Origin: Phoronis australis
Lineage: Eukaryota > Phoronida > Phoronidae
Assembly (NCBI GenBank): GCA_002633005.1
Contig: NMRA01000069.1
Span: forward strand, 425,740 to 489,739
DNA: 64,000 bases
Reading direction: 5' to 3'
Both the position numbers and the translations under genes were made by a program. The number at the start of each line of letters is the position of its first letter. Positions within the stretch are counted from its first letter, which is position 1. A model generated the notes under the pieces. The model worked only from the letters and a program-made list of their open reading frames with translations. It did not search any database and had not been told where the DNA came from. Positions 57,101 through 64,000 of the stretch are shown here, piece by piece.

Positions 57101-59631
57101 GTGTTATTACATTCTTATTTGTTCTGTGTCTTTTAAAATTCTTATATGGTGTTTGCAACATGTTTGAGTTTATGAATTTTAATGTTGAAAGCAAGTGGAA
57201 CCTGAACAGCCAGGGCTTTTAAAGAAATATTCTTTGGACCACAGGGGTCCTCAGCTTCTGATCGTCTCCAATCCAGTACACTATATTTTCTACAAGGTAT
57301 GACACTCAGACTAGGAATTCCACTGGTGCTTCACTTCAGCCGTCCAAATCAAACACATTTATATAACTTAATAAATTTAAACCAGACAGGGGTTTAACAA
57401 ACCTTGAGCAATTCTGCTGTCTTCTGATAGCTTTTATTTTGTGTTGCTGCAGCGAGTTCGCAAAAAATTTGCGGTCAAAGCAAAAAATCTTCCCGAAAAG
57501 CTGTTGCGTACTGTCAATGTGTCAAACGGAAATTACCAATTTGTCACTGAAGGTCACAACATCATTATAACTCCACACTTATTCGTAACCTTCTGTGATA
57601 AACCGGCAATTGTTGTCCATTGGTAACTCTTCGGATAATTCCGTACGGGCACATTGACAGTAAGCAGCGACATTTTGGGAAGAATTCTGTGCTTTGACCG
57701 TGAATTTGATGCGAACTCGCTGGAGGAGGACACTGTAAATGCTATCAGAAGAAAGAACAAATGGTCATGGTGTGCTGAACCCATTTTGCATAAGTTTATG
57801 GAGTTTTGTGTTTGATATGGACAGCTGATGTGAAGCACCGTGGAATTCCTTGTCCTGAGTGTCATACCTTGTAGTAAATATTTAGTGTATTGGGGACGAT
57901 CAAAAGCCGAGTACGCCTGTGCTTTGGACATCTATCAAAAACTACGTTTGGTACTTTGAATGCAAGTTTATCGAAAGTCTTAGTTTTAGTCAATAATGTA
58001 GATTTTCTGTTCAGAAGAGTCACATGCTTGCTGTCATCTTGTCACTTCCTGAAATATCAGTGCGACTGTGATTCTGTGGTATTTACCCACAAGTCTTGGT
58101 CTTTCATTGCTGTCGTCCCTATTGCTATCTTGCACCAAAGTTAGTTTCTCATTCGTTATTCTGACGAGTTGAAATGCAAACTTAAAAATTGACAGGCTGG
58201 GTTGTCAAGGATGAATCCCTCTTTACTTGTCCAGCTCAGTTCAAAAGTTTGTTTATGTTCTAACTTTTGGAAGCCTAGGTCAATCATGAAATGTTTTTCT
58301 ACCTCCATAAAGGAAACTTGAATTTGAGGCATAGCTATTCTTCAAGAAATTGTGTTTTAAAATTGGGACTGATCTCATTATCTTTCAGAGAAGATGGCAA
58401 GCTGCGTTTGACTGTCAAATACAAGACGATTCAACGGAAACATTTCAAAGAGCCTATTGAGGCTAACCTACTGACGTGGGATGCCAAGAACCAGATACGA
58501 TACCTACTCAAGGAGTACCCAGAATCTTGGACAATTGATCGGATAACGGAGAGTTTTCCTATCACACGGAAGGGCGTCATAAAACTGCTACAGTCAACGT
58601 GGATGCCTCACAGTGAAAAAGAAGTACTAATACATGACAGACGTGTGAAGAAACACTGGCTGCTGTTGACAAGTGGTGACGCTTCAGGGCCGGTCTCCTT
58701 GCTCTACCAGCAACTTGCGGCGGACGGCAAGTGGGATTTGATAACAAACGCTGCTGGGATTCGGCATCTGCCGAAGCCAGAGCATCGCGTCTTCCTTAGT
58801 GGAGGTACCCACGAGGTGGAACGACAGGTTGGAAAGTTTGAGATGATCGTGAAGGACTACTGTGAACAGGAACGCTTAGAGGAAGGGATGCAAACTTCAT
58901 GTAGTAAAGTGAATCAGAGAGAAGAGATTGAAGGCAGAGATGGTGATGAAACTAACAGTTTGCTTTTGGCCATTTCTAACTTGTGGAAAGAGAAATATGG
59001 TTCAACTATTACCAGTGAGGCTCATGAACAGGCTTCGAGCTACATATCAAAAATGAAACGGGAGAATTTGTCTGTTGAGAGCACGCCTCATAAGGACAAG
59101 GCACTGTCAAATGATTTCGGTATGGACAAATTTAAAAACAGTTTGATGTCGAATGAAGAAACTTCTTGGTTTGAAACTGATGTTGATTTCACGGATGTGA
59201 ATATGAAGTCTGGCAGCGAGGATGATGGTTTAGCTGAAATCAAACCCAGACACAGGAGTAGACACCTACGTAGGAGAGTAAGGTCAAAGGTCAACATGTT
59301 GGCTTATGACCCTGAGTTGTATGCTTTGAAGGATACTGAGAAAGTCAAGAGTAAAGAGGTCAGTAGTGAGCCACTCTACGAAAAAATGAAACGAAATGAA
59401 GTACAGGAAAACGTTTTGAAAAATGTGAAATTCAGTCAGCAAGGTGCCCTGGACGATGTTGAGGAACCTTATCTTTACGATGCCTACAGAGGTTACCAGC
59501 ACCCATTTGGTAAATATGATCCTGTCGCAGAGGGTATTAAGGTGGACAGATCCGTGCGGAAACAAAAACTGTACAGAAAGGGGGATGTATTTTATGCCAA
59601 AGATGGCGAATTTTTGTTTAAAGTTCCATAG
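56889..59631 (+). CDS. NGRN: Neugrin orthologue, two coding exons
   Basis: Coding exons 56889-57100 and 58389-59631 join in phase (AG + A gives Arg), predicting about 484 residues; human neugrin is about 291. The N-terminus MSAPMFRWLHLSMKCGKHL is Arg/Lys-rich without acidic residues, fitting a mitochondrial presequence. The conserved core includes QIRYLLKEYPESW, RITESFPITRKGVIKLLQS and a following basic helix. The C-terminus VFYAKDGEFLFKVP matches the conserved neugrin end. In mammals neugrin supports mitochondrial 16S rRNA and ribosome assembly; the same role here is inference. The extra length is a hydrophilic, acidic/basic middle section. A second in-frame Met lies four codons in. Confidence 0.9.
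57101..58388 (+). other. NGRN: Neugrin intron
   Basis: 1.29 kb. The small open frames on both strands show no domain. GTCCTCAGCTTCTGATC at 57247-57263 is also found at the start of the LINE (55544-55560) and may be a LINE crumb. Confidence 0.75.
58389..59631 (+). CDS. NGRN: Neugrin second coding exon
   Basis: Acceptor ATCTTTCAG at 58380-58388. The open frame extends upstream to an ATG at 58291, but that part is intron by phase and homology. Encodes the neugrin core, with TWDAKNQIRYLLKEYPESW near its start, then a long charged region (KPRHRSRHLRRRVRSK) and the conserved C-terminus. Confidence 0.92.
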
Positions 59632-61937
59632 ACCGTTTGAATTATTGGAGCTCACTGTATGTTATTACCGGTACAACAGTACCGCACATTGAATTAGAAA
59701 TGCCAAATGTTTACTTTGCGGACTTCCTTCTTTAACGTTCAGTTAAAAGATTCACATATTTTGCGACTTTATTCCTCACCAGTTTCGGACTCAATTTGTG
59801 CGTCCATGTTTTCCATGAAGGTGAGGAATGAGTTCAGAGAGTGCAGAGCGAGTTTAGTAAAATAACACGAAGTCACACTAGTCTAACACAAGATGGTGCT
59901 CATGTTTGTCTCAGCTTGGAACCCCATGAGGTACTTTGAAGTCTTGAATTATGAAACCGATTCATTACCACCCACAATGCTCCCATTTTCAATGCAGAAG
60001 TCCAGATATCTCATTCCCTGATGCTTTGCACACCAACAACAAATGTTCAACAACCTGAAGGTTACATTCAAAATCATTTGCGAAAGTCCTTTCATGGGAA
60101 TTATGAAGTTTTAATTTGTAATGCTTCTCAAGTGTAGAGCAAATACCAAAGACATTGGAACAATACGAACACTCCGTTTAAAACATGTTCACCTTCTCTT
60201 GAAATGCACTAAACTAAAATAGTTTAAAAATGCATTATTAGGTCGTTCACTTCGTGTTCTCTGGTCATTGTCCTAAAACAATGTAAAAATGAATGGAAAA
60301 TTTGAAAGTTCTCTAATTCAAAAAAAATCCCTTAGTTCAATTATGGAACTCCTCGGTGTATAGGTAACAGAAATATTGTAAATATCAAAATATTTTATTA
60401 GAAACCTTTCATTGATGCATACATACTTAAACTGAATGATAAACTTAAGTCTGTGTCTTGAGGATGAACTCTGCATTGAAGGTACCTGAGGTATATGTAG
60501 ATGGAAACCAATCTTTACGTCATTGCACACGTTAAAGTTGTAGCAAACTGTGCCGTTTGACTTAAACAGCACAAGACAAAAGTAATCTGACAATATACAG
60601 TTTTCGCAGCATGAAGGCTAATTCCGTTAACAGCAAAAATTAATGGTAATAACTTTTGGCGCAGCAAAATTCTAATTACAGCTTGGCTTAGCCACCTTGC
60701 TAACTTTCTTCTTCATTCTCATCAGGGGAGACTATTCCGACGATGAATTCAGCTTCTGCCCAGCAGTCACGATGTGGAATGCCAGGTCATTTTGTCTGAA
60801 TACTTTTGGCTTGTACTGTAAGCCGCTTACTGTTATGAAATGGACGTTCCCTCATTCCTAACACAGATAAGAAATGATTTCTAGTCTTGAGAACTGACAG
60901 TTCCATCAATGATTTAGATCAGGCTCGTTGCAGTGCTCGTCATAGTGGGTTGCCTTCAGGTGTCATGTCATGTGACCATCATAGGAATTCCAGGTGACAG
61001 ACAGTGTAACCAAATACAATTCAAAATATGAGACTGCATTGTCATTGGCTTAGGAAAGTACATGCACAAGTAATGAAAGTTGCTTTCGTACATGAGTTAA
61101 ATGAAGCCTGGCCAACAAGTTTGCACAAATAACTACAAAACTACAGTATAAAGTTTAATTCTCAATAGAAGTACCAATTTTCTGAAACTGGATAGCCAGT
61201 AAAATTGTTGAATTTACAAGAATCTAACATTAACTGTTTCATATGAGCATGCCTGTTTTAAGATTTAGCAAAATAGAAAGATAAAAAACAAATAACGCTA
61301 TCATTTACATGACTACATTTCTTCGGATAAAAATGTTCAAGATGAAATCTCAATTACTGTTTTTAATTTATACAAACTTTTAACTTTTTCATAAAATTCA
61401 GAAAAGTTCTACTTTATATCCCCTCTAATAGAAATGGAGCGTGTTTGTGACAGTTCCTAATTAAATCATTTTGTAAAACACTGCATAAACCACAGTATCT
61501 GAAAGTTTCATTCGAGTCCGATCCAACTTTACTGTCAGAGATTTGATGTTCCGAATTTAACCGAATTTGGACATTTTTCAAGAATTACAACCGTAAGTGG
61601 AAATACAGAAGTAAACTCGAAATTCTAAAACGTATTCGAAACAATGTTTTTCAAGACAGTACCACTTACTATCAAAGCACCAGTGTCGATTTCACAACTC
61701 CATTTAAACCTAAAATAATATTACAGACAAATCATTTCCAGCTATGTTCAACTGCAACACAGGAGGCCAATATTCTGTCATGTTCTTCTGCGGAAAGACA
61801 CTAAGCAATGTAAGTAATGTGGCCAAGTTTTGACGAGGCGTTTCAACGTATTCTGTCCTGCGTTACATCCTCTCACTTTGCACTGCAACAACATCTTTCA
61901 CATCAGACCCATCTATCCGAGATGCTGCTGGCATCCG
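59632..61937. other. Convergent 3' region between neugrin and PIGO
   Basis: Must contain both 3' UTRs. No AATAAA close behind the neugrin stop. On the minus strand AATAAA at 60399-60394 is a possible PIGO signal. A diverged piece of the 47060 repeat family lies at about 61310-61590. No further gene seen. Confidence 0.65.
61310..61590. repeat. Diverged member of the 47060 repeat family
   Basis: Shares ordered blocks with 47380-47590, including CATAAACCACAGTATCTGAAA, GATGTT followed by an ACCCAAATTTGAACATTTTT-like block and a CGTAA-containing end. Confidence 0.6.
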
Positions 61938-62135
61938 TCACTCTGCACGTTTCTCTAGACCCGTCACCCAATGCTTTACACACGTCTGTATACGGAAAAT
62001 GAGCAAATTGGAGAGAAGTAAAGCCAGACACGTGACTATACTACTGGCACCATCGAAGATGAATCTAGGCGCGAATATCTTCCACACCATTAGGTGGCGC
62101 CGGAGAAGACCTGCAGCACACATGCTACTGAAAAC
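61938..62135 (-). CDS. PIGO: PIGO last exon
   Basis: 66 codons with the stop (TGA, complement of 61938-61940). Acceptor TGTTTTAG, then VFSSMCAAGLLRRHLMVW and KIFAPRFIFDG, a final hydrophobic helix, and a basic end EKRAE. A second AG eight bases on would break the phase. The intron to the next exon, 62136-62477, is plain. Confidence 0.93.
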   Translation of the reverse strand, partial: VFSSMCAAGLLRRHLMVWKIFAPRFIFDGASSIVTCLALLLSNLLIFRIQTCVKHWVTGLEKRAE

Positions 62136-64000
62136 CTAAAACAAGACACAAAATTCAATCAACTTGGTGTTGGAGATGTCTTCAGCAAATCTCTACTCGA
62201 TATCTTGTTGATTTCAAAATGATAATTTAAGAGATACATTGACTGTAAACTTATTTTTTAAGACAAAGATATTATTAAATACTTTAAATGCTCCTAACCT
62301 GTAACACTAAATCCTACCCTAAAAGTACATGTAGGTAGCCCTGGGTATTTGGGGGGCCTGTGAACAGAGTGGTATTGCCTCAGGTTTTTATCATTAATCT
62401 CAAATACCTATTTTGGTCTGAATTTTAGATGTGCTACGGTAGCCTGGCCCTAATCACTATGCACGCTTGATGCTCACCTTTGCAGCACTGAACATCACAT
62501 ACGTCAGTGACAATTTAAACATGGCTACTGTTAGTTCAGATTCCCTTTGCTGCAACTCCATCTCTTGGAGAGGAGAATCAGAACTCTTCTGACTGTGGAG
62601 ACTCAAAATGGCCTTCTTCCTGCTAACTGGCCATATGACCAACAGAGGGCAACAGAGTGTGAATAACACTTGAGATGAAAAGGTGTTGGAGAACATCATG
62701 ATAGCTGGCAGAATGTTATTGTTCCAGTGGCCGTGGAAACCTGAAAACATAGGACTCGTGTGGGATTGGTCTATATTCGTTTCATTACATATCTACTGAT
62801 GCTTTATTTCATCCGCTTTTTTCACTTTTTATTAGCATGGTCTTACCAACTTTTATGAACAAGCATCATCTGCTTGCTTTGTATTCGAGGCTAATCATTT
62901 CCACTGCATTTCATTGGTCGGATTAGGAACAGCGACATCAGATGTCTGGGTAGCATGAATGAAAAGTGATATTCTGCGGCCAAGTTGGTCAATATTAACA
63001 CTAAACGAAATTTGTCATACCGAGTTTTAGCCAATCAAAGGATAGAAGAATCAGTGCTTGTGTAATAATAATACCATTTACAATTTAAATTAATATTAAG
63101 TATTGCTAATAAATATTATGTGGCACCAGTTTTCTTGTGAGATTGAATATGTCAACCTCTCCGTATGCAAGTTCTTTTGTAACTTACTGAGCTCACAAAT
63201 CTAACAGCGCCACCACAACACTTCAGTAACCTCATAAGAATGAGAGACACTTTGTACATACATTTAAAACCAATGTTAGGGAAAATGCCCAGCACTCACC
63301 CACAAAAGCAGCTTCCCATCGTATGTTTGGTACAGTTGTCTGGTGTCCTGTACCATAGAAGAAATGAGAGGCAAGCAGGAACCAGGCAATAATGCTTGAT
63401 GTTGGCACATGTAGAGTCTCTCCTGGGAAATAACAAATTTGCTTGAAAATTTCTTAATGAAAGCTGCTAGAATTTATGCAGTGATAATAGTAATGTGAAG
63501 TGTAGCATTTTGCAAAAGTCGACATTGTGACTTCCAACATCTGAGGAATAAATTGTTCAATTTTTGACATAAGTGTGAGTGTATTTTCCGTGCTCTTTTT
63601 CAAAAACCTTGAATAACATGATTTGACTTCTGTTATGGCAGACATTTAGGATTTAAACATGGCTGCCACTATGATACGAGTTACCAGCACGCGGTAAAAA
63701 CAAGTAAAATTAGAAACTTTTTGAAAGTGCTGTGTTGAAACTGGAACACATGGGATATCACGACAGAAGAATAATTGTTTGCAGCCATATTGGAATCCAA
63801 GATATATGTAACTACATGGTTAAGGAAGGACATCAACGCATGAGTATGCAACAAAGAATGAAGTTGAGAATCTTTACGAGTATTCTGTGATTAAAGTAAC
63901 AAATCACTCACTAATGTGAACGTACCTGGGTATAACACTGTGTAATAGGCATGAAGCTCCAACAACACAGCAGCACCGAGTGACCCCAGAATGAGACCAG
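61938..64000 (-). CDS. PIGO: PIGO, 3' part (GPI ethanolamine phosphate transferase 3)
   Basis: Last four exons on the minus strand: 63926-64000 (cut by the window edge), 63300-63422, 62478-62740 and 61938-62135, all joining in phase. PIGO is a multi-pass ER membrane enzyme that, with PIGF, adds the ethanolamine phosphate to the third mannose of the GPI precursor, the group through which proteins are attached. Seen here are only the C-terminal membrane segments. The end LLRRHLMVWKIFAPRFIFDG is nearly identical to the conserved PIGO C-terminus, and FYGTGHQTTVP and NTFSSQVLFTLCCPLLVIWP are also diagnostic. The catalytic domain lies beyond the right edge. Confidence 0.92.
62478..62740 (-). CDS. 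PIGO: PIGO second-to-last exon
   Basis: Two bases complete Gly, then FHGHWNNNILPAIMMFSNTF, a membrane segment SQVLFTLCCPLLVIWPVS, a hydrophilic loop rich in Ser/Glu/Gln and VAMFKLSLTYVMFSAAK. Acceptor TTTTCAG, donor GTGAGC. The intron 62741-63299 has no feature I can name. Confidence 0.93.
63300..63422 (-). CDS. PIGO: PIGO third-to-last exon
   Basis: Two bases complete Gly, then ETLHVPTSSIIAWFLLASHF, FYGTGHQTTVPNIRWEAAFV and a leftover G. The T-G-H-Q motif is conserved in this family. Acceptor TTTCCCAG, donor GTGAGT. The intron 63423-63925 is featureless. Confidence 0.93.
63926..64000 (-). CDS. PIGO: PIGO exon, cut by window edge
   Basis: In the phase demanded by the next exon it reads GLILGSLGAAVLLELHAYYT and VLYP plus a leftover G, a membrane segment. 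Donor CCAG-GTACGT at 63925. The start lies outside the window. Confidence 0.8.

Noticed and set aside
57247-57263. 17-base identity with the LINE start as a target-site duplication of a large element
   Set aside because: It lies 0.8 kb beyond the LINE end and the matching bases fall within LINE-like coding sequence; more likely a crumb or chance.
58291-58388. ATG at 58291 as the neugrin start
   Set aside because: The part before 58389 is unlike neugrin, and a good acceptor at 58388 joins the upstream presequence exon in phase.

Overview
The window is eukaryotic genomic DNA, most likely from a marine invertebrate animal. Coding sequence is split into short exons by introns of up to about 10 kb with GT-AG borders. 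The encoded proteins are animal orthologues, and the non-coding part is full of small inverted-repeat DNA elements, tRNA-derived SINEs and a decayed non-LTR retrotransposon. I cannot name the species. Three single-N positions each separate two nearly identical stretches, which looks like unmerged haplotypes of a highly heterozygous diploid.

Three genes can be supported. (1) A furin-type proprotein convertase on the + strand occupies about 9.6-46.6 kb. Exons cover the end of the prodomain with its RVKR cleavage site, the whole subtilisin-like catalytic domain (Asp, His, oxyanion Asn and Ser all present), the P domain, a short Cys-rich region, a transmembrane helix and a tail with TGN/endosome sorting signals. 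The signal peptide and first prodomain exons were not found and probably lie upstream. (2) A neugrin (NGRN) orthologue on the + strand at 56.9-59.6 kb has two coding exons. (3) The 3' end of PIGO (GPI ethanolamine phosphate transferase 3) on the - strand runs from 61.9 kb off the right edge, convergent with neugrin.

Layout: 1-9.5 kb has no recognised exon and contains a 29-bp minisatellite. 9.6-32 kb holds the prodomain-end, catalytic and P-domain exons; the exon at 26.6 kb recurs at 28.1 kb. 34.8-37.2 kb carries two alternative exons that each finish the P domain differently. 37-46 kb is a large intron with a 1.7-kb foldback element. 46.1-46.6 kb is the transmembrane/tail exon. 47-51.6 kb is a tandem pair of about 2.2 kb that looks allelic and reveals an insertion/empty-site pair for a 159-bp MITE. 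54-56.9 kb has SINEs and a dead LINE in front of or inside the neugrin gene.

The most interesting biology is the fork at the end of the furin P domain. One exon (34801-35214) leads in phase to the transmembrane/tail exon. The other (from 36898) can either splice to the same tail exon or read through to a stop at 37151, giving a C-terminus that looks like a GPI-attachment signal. That would be a lipid-anchored or soluble furin isoform made from the same gene. The most unusual DNA structure is the foldback element at 42194-43894.
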